64,000 nucleotides of DNA from Saprospiraceae bacterium (GTDB taxonomy: Bacteria; Bacteroidota; Bacteroidia; Chitinophagales; Saprospiraceae). The position numbers were made by a program, and so were the translations under genes. This document shows positions 36,295 through 45,682 of this stretch, piece after piece (the first letter of the stretch is position 1; each line of letters starts with the position of its first letter). The stretch is from assembly GCA_020437105.1 (NCBI GenBank), contig JAGQWR010000039.1, positions 18,963-82,962 on the forward strand, read 5' to 3'. Under the pieces are notes generated by a model. It ran no database searches. It saw only the letters and a list, made by a program, of their open reading frames with translations, and had not been told where the DNA came from.

Positions 36295-37551
36295 ATGTCA
36301 AGTCAAAACGCAACAGTCAAACCATCCATGCTGCCCATATTTGTGACTGTCTTTATAGACATGTTGGGCGTGGGTATTATTATTCCGGTAATTCCGGCAC
36401 TCTTTTTCGAACCAGGCTCCGGCTTTTTCGATGGGAATATAGAGAAAGCCAGCATTTCCATTATTTATGGCTTCCTGCTGGCATCCTATCCAATCATGCA
36501 ATTTTTTGGAGCCCCACTGCTTGGAGCACTTTCTGATCAACATGGTCGAAAGCCCCTGATCTCGTTAAGCCTGCTCGGCACGATGATTGGATACCTCCTG
36601 TTTGCTATAGCCATCCTACAGCAAAATATCGTGTTGTTGTTTCTGAGTCGAATGCTACCGGGTTTTACTGGCGGCAACATCTCTATTATTTTTTCTGCCA
36701 TATCAGACATCAGCAAAGACAACGAAGAACGCACCCGAAATTTCGGACTCGTAGGCATGGCTTTTGGCCTGGGCTTTATTCTTGGTCCGACGATTGGCGG
36801 TTTACTGGCAGACGATTCGATCGTTTCGTGGTTTAACCCTACAACTCCGTTCTGGTTTACCGCGTTTTTGACTTTAGCTAATATCTTACTGGTTCGGTTC
36901 CGCTTCCGCGAAACGATAAAAGAAAGGCGAAAAACGGCCATTACCCTCTTCTCGGGTTTTCGAAATGTGGTTCGGTCTTTTTCGGCACCACACTTGCGGG
37001 CTATTTTCACCGTAGTATTGACCCTCTCGCTTGGATTTACATTTTTCACGCAATTCTTTTCGGTACGACTGATAGAAAAATTCAATTATTCGGAAGCCAA
37101 TATTGGTCTGCTTTATGGCTGGATCGGTATCTGGCTCGTATTTACCCAAGGGGTTATCGTACGTTATCTCAGCAGGCGGGTAGCCCCTAAAACCGTCCTT
37201 CGATTTTCTACTTTAGCCCTGGGCATAGCACTGGCGCTGATATTAATTCCGCAGCAGGATGCCTGGTTTTATCTGATCAATCCTTTTATTGCCATTGCGC
37301 AAGGTATGACGGCGCCCAACCTGACCTCAGTCGTATCCAGTCAGGCGAAAGCAACCGAACAGGGAGAGATCTTGGGTATCAACCAGTCTATGCAAAGTCT
37401 GGGACAGGCCGTTCCGCCTATTTTGGCTGGTTACCTCTACGCCATTAATAGCAATTTTCCGCTCATGGCAGCAGCAGGATTCACGCTGCTGGGTTCTCTG
37501 ATCTTTACAATTAACTTCTCCGGCAAGGCCAAAAAAGTCGATCTGTTATAA
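36295..37551 (+). CDS. MFS transporter, TetA-like drug efflux group
   Basis: 418-residue inner-membrane transporter with about twelve predicted helices. The start (LPIFVTVFIDMLGVGIIIPVIPALF) and MFS motif A (GALSDQHGRKPLI, near residues 76-88) match the 12-helix drug:proton antiporter group that includes TetA and multidrug exporters. A motif C-like glycine-rich stretch (GLGFILGPTIGGLLAD) is also present. It follows ndh by 22 nt. No tetR-type regulator is adjacent, so resistance to a specific drug should not be assumed; many Bacteroidota carry housekeeping relatives. Substrate unknown. Confidence 0.88.
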   Translation: MSSQNATVKPSMLPIFVTVFIDMLGVGIIIPVIPALFFEPGSGFFDGNIEKASISIIYGFLLASYPIMQFFGAPLLGALSDQHGRKPLISLSLLGTMIGYLLFAIAILQQNIVLLFLSRMLPGFTGGNISIIFSAISDISKDNEERTRNFGLVGMAFGLGFILGPTIGGLLADDSIVSWFNPTTPFWFTAFLTLANILLVRFRFRETIKERRKTAITLFSGFRNVVRSFSAPHLRAIFTVVLTLSLGFTFFTQFFSVRLIEKFNYSEANIGLLYGWIGIWLVFTQGVIVRYLSRRVAPKTVLRFSTLALGIALALILIPQQDAWFYLINPFIAIAQGMTAPNLTSVVSSQAKATEQGEILGINQSMQSLGQAVPPILAGYLYAINSNFPLMAAAGFTLLGSLIFTINFSGKAKKVDLL

Positions 37552-37625
37552 TTTGAATGCCCACTGGAAGTGTAAAAAAGGATAAAAAAGGATAAAAATC
37601 CATCCGGCTCAGCCATCCTCCCAAT

Positions 37626-37654
37626 TACATTTGTCGCAAATAGACTTACATTTG
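37626..37654 (+). promoter_or_regulatory. Two tandem -7 elements upstream of the hybrid kinase
   Basis: TACATTTG occurs at 37626-37633 and again at 37647-37654 (21 bp apart); both fit TAnnTTTG. No TTG is 17-23 nt upstream of either. They lie 21-49 nt before the TTG start codon. Confidence 0.35.
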
Positions 37655-37674
37655 GATAGAAGCCTGATTATTTT

Positions 37675-40600
37675 TTGAAGAAGTCTTTTATCTATATTCT
37701 TTTCTGCATCTGGATATTCCTGCCTGCGTCCGTACAGGCACAGGAGGGCAAAGTTTATTTTCAACGAATAACCCTTGAAGACGGACTCCCCCAAGGCCAT
37801 ATTTTCAAAATTGCGGAAGACAGTCTCGGCTTTATCTGGTTTTGTACAGGCGACGGCCTTGCCCGTTATGATGGCTATGAGATGGTCAATTTTCAGCACC
37901 AACGAGGCGACTCCAGCTCTATTTCTTCCAGCTGGCTTCACTACAGCTTTATTGATAGCAAAAACAGATTTTGGGTAGGCAGCATTGCCGGACTCAACCT
38001 ATTCCACCGGGAAACAGGGACCTTCAGCTGGTACCAGCACGACCCGGATAATCCCAACAGCCTTTCGGATAATCGCATCCGTTCGATCCTGGAAGACTCC
38101 AGGGGGCGACTCTGGGTTGCGAGTATATCAGCAGTTGACCTGTTTGAGCCAGACAGCAATCGCTTTACAAAAGTGGAGATTGAGAATCTTGCCGGATCCA
38201 GGCACAGTCCGAATTTAATTGAAGGCCGGGACGGCATCATCTGGGTCTGTCATACAAATGGATTAACCCGAATTGATCCGGAGACGATGCAGGGGACAAA
38301 TATCGCTCCGATTCCGCCAGATTTGCCTCAAAATGTTTTCGGCGCATGGATGAGCCCCGACTCAACCCTCTGGATTTCAAGTAAGGTGGGTGTATGGGAA
38401 CAAATCCCCGGTACAGAAGATTTCCGCCAGGTAGATCTTGGTCCGGACCTGAAATACCGCTCCTTTAATTGCTTTTTGGCCGATTCGAATGGCATTCTCT
38501 GGATGGGAACCCTAAATGACGGCCTGGTTAAATACGATTACCAAAACCGAAAGGTATTAAAACAATACACCTACTCTCCAGCCGACCCGGAAGGCATCAC
38601 GAATGAGTCCATTTATTCGCTTATGAAAGACCGCCAGGGTAATATCTGGATCGGCACCTTTAACGGCGTGAATCGGATTAACCCGGCTTCTGAAAAGTTT
38701 CAGCTCTACCAAAATGCTCAGGGACTGGACAACTTCTCCAATTACATAATTCGAATTTACCAGGAACCGAATGGACGCGTATGGACCACCACCATGAACG
38801 GCCTTTTTTATGCCGAACACCTGGGAGAACCCGGTACGGTGGCAACCCATCCAAACTTGCCGAAAGATCAGTATATTTCCATTAATGGCTTTTCGGCCGA
38901 TCCGGATGGCAAGGTGTGGTTTTTTGCCCGGGACCTGGGTTTGTACTACTGGGATCCAATCCAGAGAAAACTGTTTTTTCAAGAGCCTCCAGATACATTC
39001 AAGGGCGGCTTGCATTGGCAGATAACGCAATCACCCGACAACCCGGATATTCTCTGGTTGTCGGATTCACATGGACTTTGCCGCTACAACAAAATAACAA
39101 GAGATACTTTTTGGGTGCACCCGATGGATTTTGATCCAAGGATAAAAAGTGATTTTTCCACCTTTTTTGACTTTGATCAATTCGATCAGGTGTGGTTGGT
39201 AATTAATAAGGGGATTCTTTGCTATAATCTGAAAACAGGAAAAGGAAAGGTCTTTTTATACGATCCGGAAAACCCAAATTGCGTTCCGCCCGAAGCATTG
39301 AAAGGAGTTGCCGTTACCAGGGATGCTGTTTATGCTGCATCGTCAATTGGCTTATTGGAAATCCAGGTAGAAACCGGAGCCTGCCAAATGTACGGGCAGA
39401 AAGACGGCTTAGTCCAGGAAGGGCTGGCAGCAATTATTGCCGGGAGTGACGGAAAAATTTGGGTCAGCAGTAATTCCTACCTATCCGCATTTGATCCGCT
39501 TACCAAGACTTTTAAAAGCTACCATACAATCCATTCCATCAAGGAATTTAATACCTACTCCACCAGCCATGGACAAAACAACCGGCTTTTGTTTGGAGGC
39601 ACCAATGGCTATTTTGGCTTTTTACCCGATGAGATAAGGGATGATCTGCTGCCTCCTATTCCGGTTTTGACAGGCTTTAAGGTTTTGAATGAGAACTACC
39701 CGCTCGGGAAACTGCCCGAATATGTACACGAGATTAATCTATCCTACGAAGATAAAGTGATCACCTTCGAGTACGCGGGCTTGCAATATGCCCGCTCGGA
39801 GGCCAATTCCTATAAATACATTCTGGAGGGATTTGATGCCGGCTGGCAGGAAGTCGGCTCAAAACGGGATGTCACCTATACCAATCTGCGGCCGGGCAAC
39901 TATACTTTTCGTCTCGCTGCTGCAAATCCGGATGGCGTTTGGAGCCCCGAGCCGCTTTCCGTCAAATTGCATATTTCACCCCCCTATTGGCAAACTTCCT
40001 GGTTTTATGGATTGATATTTCTCTTAGTCGCCAGTATCTTTTATGCCATTTTCAGGAGCCGCCAACGAGCCAGAAGATTGACCCAGGAAATGAAAGTAGC
40101 CGAGCAATCTGCCCGATACAAATCACTTTTTTTGGCCAATATGAGTCATGAAATCCGAACTCCCATGAACGCTATTCTCGGAATGAGCAAACTCCTTTCG
40201 GGTACCCCGCTGGACAATCGACAGCAGGAATATGCCAGTATTATTCAGCGATCTTCTGAAGACCTTCTCGTCATTATCAATGACATCCTCGACCACTCTA
40301 AAATCGAATCCGGCAAATATAGTTTTGTACACAAACCCTTTGAATTAAGCATACTCCTAAAGCAGCTGCAAAAAATATTTGAGCCGCAGGCCGACGAAAA
40401 AAACATCTCCCTCGCGGTTCACATTGATCCGGAAATTCCAAGTTACATCGTCGGAGATCAGGTACGCCTGAATCAGATTTTGATCAATCTGCTGGCCAAT
40501 GCCCTTAAATTCACCGAAAGGGGTAAAGTTGACCTCTTCGTGCGCAAGCAGGCCGAAACACCCTATAAAATGCGCTTGCTATTTGAGGTACGCGATACAG

Positions 40601-41244
40601 GTATCGGAATCCCCCCGGATAAGATCGAGCAGATCTTTGAAAGTTTTGAACAGATTGAAGGCGATGAGTTTTTTCAGGGCACCGGACTCGGACTGGCAAT
40701 TTCCAGTAAACTGGTCGAACAACAGGATGGCAATATGTGGGTGGAAAGCAGCCACGGAACAGGTTCCTCTTTCTTTTTTGAATTGACATTCGGGCGAAAT
40801 AGCGAAAAAATCAGCCCCCCCGAGCATATACGCTTACACCCGGAAACCTGGCCTCCGCTTCATATCCTGGTAGTAGAAGACACACCGTTCAACCAAACAC
40901 TGGCAGTCGAATTACTCCGAAATAAAATTCCGAAAGTCCAAATAGCGGTAGCTGAGAACGGAAAGGTCGCTTTGGAAAAATTAAAGGATCAACTATTTGA
41001 CCTTATTCTGATGGATGTAAAAATGCCGGTTATGGATGGCTACGAAACCACCCGGATTATCCGGCAAGCTGACTCGCCTGCCTTAAATTCCATCCCGATT
41101 ATTGCGCTTACCGCGAATGTCACTACAGCGCATATGCAAAAATGCCGGGATGTAGGGATGAATGGAATTATCACCAAGCCAATAGAAAGTCAGGAGCTAT
41201 TATTGAAGATCCAACAGTTGCTACAATTAGAAGTCTATGATTGA
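37675..41244 (+). CDS. Hybrid sensor histidine kinase with periplasmic propeller and receiver domain
   Basis: 1189 residues. Signal sequence (FIYILFCIWIFLPASVQAQ). Next is a periplasmic sensor built of two-component-regulator-propeller repeats (about 30-660; motifs such as GLARYDGYEMVNF, GNIWIGTFNGVNRINP, GRLWVASISAVDLF). A Y_Y_Y domain (about 690-765) and one transmembrane segment (FYGLIFLLVASIFYAIF) follow. The kinase core has H825 in NMSHEIRTPMN and ATP-binding motifs NALKFTERG, DTGIGIP and GTGLGLAIS. A C-terminal receiver carries D1114 in LILMDVKMPVMDGYE. It resembles HTCS regulators of glycan-use loci but lacks the C-terminal AraC domain. The start is TTG, supported by the signal peptide. 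The stop overlaps the Hpt gene. Confidence 0.94.
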   Translation: MKKSFIYILFCIWIFLPASVQAQEGKVYFQRITLEDGLPQGHIFKIAEDSLGFIWFCTGDGLARYDGYEMVNFQHQRGDSSSISSSWLHYSFIDSKNRFWVGSIAGLNLFHRETGTFSWYQHDPDNPNSLSDNRIRSILEDSRGRLWVASISAVDLFEPDSNRFTKVEIENLAGSRHSPNLIEGRDGIIWVCHTNGLTRIDPETMQGTNIAPIPPDLPQNVFGAWMSPDSTLWISSKVGVWEQIPGTEDFRQVDLGPDLKYRSFNCFLADSNGILWMGTLNDGLVKYDYQNRKVLKQYTYSPADPEGITNESIYSLMKDRQGNIWIGTFNGVNRINPASEKFQLYQNAQGLDNFSNYIIRIYQEPNGRVWTTTMNGLFYAEHLGEPGTVATHPNLPKDQYISINGFSADPDGKVWFFARDLGLYYWDPIQRKLFFQEPPDTFKGGLHWQITQSPDNPDILWLSDSHGLCRYNKITRDTFWVHPMDFDPRIKSDFSTFFDFDQFDQVWLVINKGILCYNLKTGKGKVFLYDPENPNCVPPEALKGVAVTRDAVYAASSIGLLEIQVETGACQMYGQKDGLVQEGLAAIIAGSDGKIWVSSNSYLSAFDPLTKTFKSYHTIHSIKEFNTYSTSHGQNNRLLFGGTNGYFGFLPDEIRDDLLPPIPVLTGFKVLNENYPLGKLPEYVHEINLSYEDKVITFEYAGLQYARSEANSYKYILEGFDAGWQEVGSKRDVTYTNLRPGNYTFRLAAANPDGVWSPEPLSVKLHISPPYWQTSWFYGLIFLLVASIFYAIFRSRQRARRLTQEMKVAEQSARYKSLFLANMSHEIRTPMNAILGMSKLLSGTPLDNRQQEYASIIQRSSEDLLVIINDILDHSKIESGKYSFVHKPFELSILLKQLQKIFEPQADEKNISLAVHIDPEIPSYIVGDQVRLNQILINLLANALKFTERGKVDLFVRKQAETPYKMRLLFEVRDTGIGIPPDKIEQIFESFEQIEGDEFFQGTGLGLAISSKLVEQQDGNMWVESSHGTGSSFFFELTFGRNSEKISPPEHIRLHPETWPPLHILVVEDTPFNQTLAVELLRNKIPKVQIAVAENGKVALEKLKDQLFDLILMDVKMPVMDGYETTRIIRQADSPALNSIPIIALTANVTTAHMQKCRDVGMNGIITKPIESQELLLKIQQLLQLEVYD

Positions 41245-41542
41245 CCGTGAAAAATTAAAATCCTTACTCGGCGACGAAAGCATGGTTGACCGAATGATCG
41301 ACATCTTTCAATCTGAAACCCCGGGGCAATTATCGGAATTGAGTCAGGCGATTGAAGCTGGCGATTGGTCAAATGCCTCCATTTTGGCCCATACGATCAA
41401 ATCGCAAGTGGCCTACCTCGGGCTTGACTATGCCGTATCACTGGCACGGGAAATTGAACATAAAGCAGATCAGGAAAAAGACCTGAACAGTTTGGCTGGC
41501 CTGGCCGATGCGCTGGACTCGGAGCTTCAACCCTTCCTCTAG
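41237..41542 (+). CDS. Stand-alone Hpt phosphotransfer protein
   Basis: 101 residues. A four-helix Hpt domain with the phospho-accepting site H52 in ASILAHTIKSQVAYLGL (HxxK pattern). Its ATG lies inside the end of the hybrid kinase gene (8-nt overlap), so it is translationally coupled and probably receives phosphate from the kinase's D1114. Its natural target is likely the convergent OmpR-type regulator whose stop codon overlaps this one by 3 nt. Small size and no other domain. Confidence 0.9.
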   Translation: MIDREKLKSLLGDESMVDRMIDIFQSETPGQLSELSQAIEAGDWSNASILAHTIKSQVAYLGLDYAVSLAREIEHKADQEKDLNSLAGLADALDSELQPFL

Positions 41543-42234
41543 ACCACCACAATTTTATATCCGACGCCGTGCACGTTCATGATTTCTATCCGGGGATCAA
41601 GTATCAGGTACTGCCGTAGTTTGGAAACATATACATTCAGGCTTCGTCCGCGAATAAAATCATCGTCGCCCCAAATTCTTTTCAGGGCAAGTTCACGTTC
41701 GAGTACTTCATTTTCATGGAGGCACAAAAGGCGCAACAACTGAGATTCTATGGCGGTTAATTTGAAGGTTTTTGTGGCAAGTTTTAATTCGCGGGAGGTC
41801 GGATCAAATTCAAAATTCCCCAGCCTAAAAAGCTCTCTGTTTACTGTTTTCTCCTCCCGAAAATCGACCCGTCGCAGGATATTTTGTACTCGCAAAAAAA
41901 GTTCTTCCATGCTAAAGGGCTTCGTGACATAATCATCAGCCCCCAGTTTTAGTCCGCGAATACGCTGTTCTTTTTCCAGCTCTCCGGTGAGAAAAATGAT
42001 CGGGATTTGCTCCTTCAATTTACGCAACTCCTCTGCCAGGGTAAATCCATCCTTGATCGGCATTTTTACGTCGAGTATGCACAGGTCAAATGGCATGGCT
42101 TTGAATGTTTCCAGGCCCGAGATGCCATTGTGTTCTAAAACAACATCCAGTCCACGAGCTTCGAGGTATTCGCGTGTCATGGAGCTAAACTGCCGTTCAT
42201 CGTCCACCATTAAGATTTGAGCTTTTTTTCCCAT
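41539..42234 (-). CDS. OmpR-family response regulator
   Basis: 231 residues: receiver domain (DD at 11-12, phospho-Asp D55 in LCILDVKMPIKDG, Lys in VTKPF) and a C-terminal winged-helix DNA-binding domain (FKLTAIESQLLRLLCLHENEVLERELALKRIWG...GRSLNVYVSKLRQYL...IMNVHGVGYKI). It acts as a DNA-binding output protein. The gene is convergent with the hybrid kinase/Hpt pair (stop codons share CTAG), which suggests it is their output. It has no adjacent classical kinase of its own. Confidence 0.94.
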   Translation of the reverse strand: MGKKAQILMVDDERQFSSMTREYLEARGLDVVLEHNGISGLETFKAMPFDLCILDVKMPIKDGFTLAEELRKLKEQIPIIFLTGELEKEQRIRGLKLGADDYVTKPFSMEELFLRVQNILRRVDFREEKTVNRELFRLGNFEFDPTSRELKLATKTFKLTAIESQLLRLLCLHENEVLERELALKRIWGDDDFIRGRSLNVYVSKLRQYLILDPRIEIMNVHGVGYKIVVV

Positions 42235-42397
42235 CCGGATATTCCTTTAAGCGAAAATTACAAAACACCGGGTAAGAATTTACAGCAGAAGCCTTTTAGG
42301 CCTCAAATCTTTACACTTTTTGACACTTGTTAAGCCCTCCGTAAAGCTTTTCGGCCAATTAAACACGCACCTTAGTCCGTAGAATTCCGTTTATCCT

Positions 42398-42922
42398 ATG
42401 TCTCTTGTTATCCGAAAATTCATTATCCAATTAAGCACGAAAGAAAGTCTTTTACTGTTGGGGCTTTTTACGCTTGCTGTACACGGAATCATTATTCCAC
42501 TTGCAGAAGGCGACCTGCGGGCTGTCTCCGAAGGACAACAGGACATTAGCGGCCTGCTCTATTTTTCAACTGCCTCCCTCGCTCATGATTTAGAACAGTT
42601 TAGCGATGCCGGCAAATCGCTTTACCGGTTTTTCCTGCTGAGTGCCGGACTGGCGGCTCGCACATCGCTGTTTTCTCTGCTCAGCCTGCTGGCCTTATGG
42701 CTGAAGCGCGAAAAACGTTTTTGGAGCGCAGTATCGCCCTGGTTTTTTCCGTTGATTTTTTTATGCTGCGCCTACTTGGAAATTGGACTGCTCTTGTTTT
42801 TAATACCCCTTCCTGCTGTTGACTTTCCGTTTTTGCTACAGCTCACTGTTATTATTTCCTGGCTAAAATGGATAAGTTTGTTTGTTTCCATTCTCAGCCT
42901 GTTAATCGTCTTCAAAAAATAA
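42398..42922 (+). CDS. Four-helix membrane protein of unknown function
   Basis: 174 residues, not recognised. Four hydrophobic segments are visible: LLLGLFTLAVHGIIIPL (about 18-34), FFLLSAGLAARTSLFSLLSLLALWL (about 79-103), WFFPLIFLCCAYLEIGLLLFLIPL (about 115-140) and a last pair around LTVIISWLKWISLFVSILSLLIV. The loop after the first segment is acidic and Ser/Gln-rich. The size and layout recall Yip1/RDD-like small integral proteins, but no motif confirms that. It lies between the divergent OmpR-type regulator gene and, 3 nt away, the convergent end of the outer-membrane receptor gene. Confidence 0.65.
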   Translation: MSLVIRKFIIQLSTKESLLLLGLFTLAVHGIIIPLAEGDLRAVSEGQQDISGLLYFSTASLAHDLEQFSDAGKSLYRFFLLSAGLAARTSLFSLLSLLALWLKREKRFWSAVSPWFFPLIFLCCAYLEIGLLLFLIPLPAVDFPFLLQLTVIISWLKWISLFVSILSLLIVFKK

Positions 42923-42925
42923 ACC

Positions 42926-45682
42926 TTACTTCCCAAATGCTCTGATCTTATAAATTGCACCAAACAGGATCACGCGACCAAAACGGTTTTTCAAGGTTTC
43001 CTGGAGTTGATTTCCATAACTCTCGCGCTGGAAAATCACTTCCTCATCCAACAGGTTAGTACCTTTTATATACAGGCTAAACTGTTTTTTGAAAAAGGAT
43101 TTCCGTACACCGGCATCCAGATAAACAAAAGCTTGTCCCGGGCGGGCGCGAGCTTCTGAATAAACCTGGTATTTCAGGTTGGCATTCAGGGCCCAGGATC
43201 CTTTTTTGGAATACCAATACAGGTCGGTAAAGGCTGTTTGATCCAGAAATGGCAGATCCAAAGCCTCATTTACATCAAAGGCTGTTTTGGTTAAATGTAC
43301 CTTGTAGCCTACGCCCACATCCCACATTTCTTTAACCTTGTTTTGAAGCCGAACAGTATGGTCAAACTCCCAAATATCAAATAAATCCAGGGCATCATTT
43401 ACCAGGAAGTTACTGTGTTGATAACGAAGTGAACCATTAAATCCAAATTTCAGATCAACGCCTTTAACCGGAGTGGTGAAATCGTAAAACCCTTCCATCA
43501 ACCACTCGTTTCGGCTATTGATCGGTTGGATGATGCGCCGAAACTGATCGTCAATGGTACTGGCCTGCACAATACGATCCTGATAAAACTGACCTCGAAC
43601 TCCCAAAAAAACAGAGCGCAGATAAAACTGATTAAAATTGGAATAATTTAGGTCGATACTTGAAATCCGCTCAGGTCTCAGATCCGGGTTCCCTTGAAAA
43701 ATATTCAGCGGATCAATGTTATCTACTACCGGTTGCAATTGCTCAGCCGAAGGTGCCTGGATGCGGGTATCATATCGAAATCCAAGATTTCCGGAAGGCT
43801 TCATATTATACTCCAATCTGGCATTGGGCAGCCAGCTGTAAAAAGTGCCTGTCACGGCCGGACTCCCGTTTAAGGGTAAACTTTCCAACCGAGTCTGCTG
43901 GAAGTCCACACCCAATGATGCATTCCACTTCTTCCGAACAGTTTTGAGTGCTGTCCCAAACGTATTTTGATTCAAATTTCGATCAAATTGATTTGACAGT
44001 TCTTCATTTATCTCATACTGGCCATTGCCCAGCAGGTCTGAAAAGGTCTTATCACGCATGTTGTGTATCCAAACTGTCGAAGCATCTACCTTGAGGTAAT
44101 TGGATTCGCCAATAGGCTCTACATAATCGATGCCGCCTTCCATGCTTAAGCCATCTGAATACAGTAGCTGCCGCTGGGTAATGCTATCAATCAAATTAGT
44201 CTCCGGGTCGGGAAACAGGGTATTGATATTGGCCAAATCAGACTGACTGTCTGCCTGCTGGCCATCTACCAGCCCATGAAGCAATAAGAAGCGCCCTTTG
44301 TGGGAAAACTTTTTCCGATAGGTCAGGTCGGTTTTCCAACTCCAACCATCCAGGTAACCAAGGGAAGAACGTTGGGAGCTATTCCCCAGCAGACCGCTTT
44401 CACTTTGACTGCTACTAAAGCCTGAGAATGCATTTTCATTATTAAACAACGAGATATTGCCCTTAAATTTCAGATCCTGGGAGTCATCAACTTGATGTTT
44501 TAACTCCGCTCGGAAACGGTGATTTGCCAATTTTGTCCACTCTTCGTTTTCTGCATCCGTCACAAAAAATCCCTCTGGAAGGGCATTCTCCAGAGTGGAT
44601 GATGACAAAGTATTATTGTCGCTGGAGTTAAAAAAATAGTTGGAGCGAAGGGCTGTCCGCGGATTAAAATCATAGTTAAAATTAAGTCCGCCGGAATATG
44701 CATCGCTAATCCCGGAGTTATCTAACAGGTTACTTGGAAACTGACTAAAATCCACATTTCCGCCGTTCATCAACTCTTCAAATCCGCCCATGAATTGCAG
44801 GTAATCTTCAAAGGAAAAGGGCTGCTCATTGATATTGTTGGCATTCGCGAGAAGCGACAATTGCATCTGGTCGGTAAAGCGGTTTACATTGGCGCTGCCC
44901 TTGTATCGTTCTTCGGGCCCGTAACCTGCATTCAGCGTACCAAACAAGCCTTTATTTTGCCCATCTTTGATTTGAAGATTAATCGTGCGTTCTTCTTGTC
45001 CGTCATCAATACCGGTAAACTCCGTGAAATCTGATTTTTGATCAAAGACCTGCACGCGATCGACTAAATCTGCCGGGATATTTTGGCTGGCAATTTTAGG
45101 ATCATCATCAAAAAAAGGCTTGCCATCCACCAGGACGTTTTCAACGGTTTCTCCGTGGGCTTTTATGGTGCCGTCGGGTTCTACTTCAATCCCGGGAAGG
45201 CGCTTGAGCAGGTCTTCGACCACAGACCCTTCGGGAGTCGGAAATGCCGCAGCGTTGTATTCGATCGTATCCTTTTTGATAATGATCGGGATAAAGGAAT
45301 CTTTGACCGTCACCTCGCTCAGGTCATAGCCATCCAAAGACAGAACAATGGCTCCGAAATCAATGTCGCTTTGGCCATCTATAATAGACAGCTCCCGAAC
45401 AAAGGTGCCATACCCTACATAGGTGATTTGCAAAAAATACCGATCCGGATCGCCGACTTCCAGGCGGAATGCCCCATTTGAATCTGCAATTCCGAATCCT
45501 GCCAGCAGGGAGTCCCGGGCATGCATGAGTATAACAGTAGCACCAACCAATGGCTGTTTCAGGGAATCCAACACCACCCCTTCGATGGCGACCGATTTTT
45601 GCTGCGCCTGCATGCTGAGCACTCCTGTAAAACACAGCAGTGCCAGCAATCCGGCTTTTCTAAACAGGTCTGTCTTAATCAT
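42926..45682 (-). CDS. TonB-dependent receptor-like outer-membrane beta-barrel protein
   Basis: 918 residues. Signal peptide (GLLALLCFTGVLSMQAQ), then a carboxypeptidase-regulatory-like domain (EGVVLDSLKQPLVGATVILMHARDS...). A plug-like region contains VEDLLKRLPGIEVEPDGTIKAHGETVENVLVDGKPFFDDDP, typical of the Bacteroidota outer-membrane beta-barrel family (OMP_b-brl_3) related to TonB-dependent receptors. A long barrel follows, ending in ...NRFGRVILFGAIYKIRAFGK. No SusD partner is next to it. Its ATG overlaps the end of the upstream GLPGLI gene by 8 nt, so the two are translated together. The divergent two-component system probably regulates it. Ligand unknown. Confidence 0.92.
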   Translation of the reverse strand: MIKTDLFRKAGLLALLCFTGVLSMQAQQKSVAIEGVVLDSLKQPLVGATVILMHARDSLLAGFGIADSNGAFRLEVGDPDRYFLQITYVGYGTFVRELSIIDGQSDIDFGAIVLSLDGYDLSEVTVKDSFIPIIIKKDTIEYNAAAFPTPEGSVVEDLLKRLPGIEVEPDGTIKAHGETVENVLVDGKPFFDDDPKIASQNIPADLVDRVQVFDQKSDFTEFTGIDDGQEERTINLQIKDGQNKGLFGTLNAGYGPEERYKGSANVNRFTDQMQLSLLANANNINEQPFSFEDYLQFMGGFEELMNGGNVDFSQFPSNLLDNSGISDAYSGGLNFNYDFNPRTALRSNYFFNSSDNNTLSSSTLENALPEGFFVTDAENEEWTKLANHRFRAELKHQVDDSQDLKFKGNISLFNNENAFSGFSSSQSESGLLGNSSQRSSLGYLDGWSWKTDLTYRKKFSHKGRFLLLHGLVDGQQADSQSDLANINTLFPDPETNLIDSITQRQLLYSDGLSMEGGIDYVEPIGESNYLKVDASTVWIHNMRDKTFSDLLGNGQYEINEELSNQFDRNLNQNTFGTALKTVRKKWNASLGVDFQQTRLESLPLNGSPAVTGTFYSWLPNARLEYNMKPSGNLGFRYDTRIQAPSAEQLQPVVDNIDPLNIFQGNPDLRPERISSIDLNYSNFNQFYLRSVFLGVRGQFYQDRIVQASTIDDQFRRIIQPINSRNEWLMEGFYDFTTPVKGVDLKFGFNGSLRYQHSNFLVNDALDLFDIWEFDHTVRLQNKVKEMWDVGVGYKVHLTKTAFDVNEALDLPFLDQTAFTDLYWYSKKGSWALNANLKYQVYSEARARPGQAFVYLDAGVRKSFFKKQFSLYIKGTNLLDEEVIFQRESYGNQLQETLKNRFGRVILFGAIYKIRAFGK

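Noticed and set aside
36295..37551. Tetracycline-resistance determinant
   Set aside because: The MFS protein shares the group motifs only; no TetR-type repressor or mobile context, so a specific resistance call is not supported.
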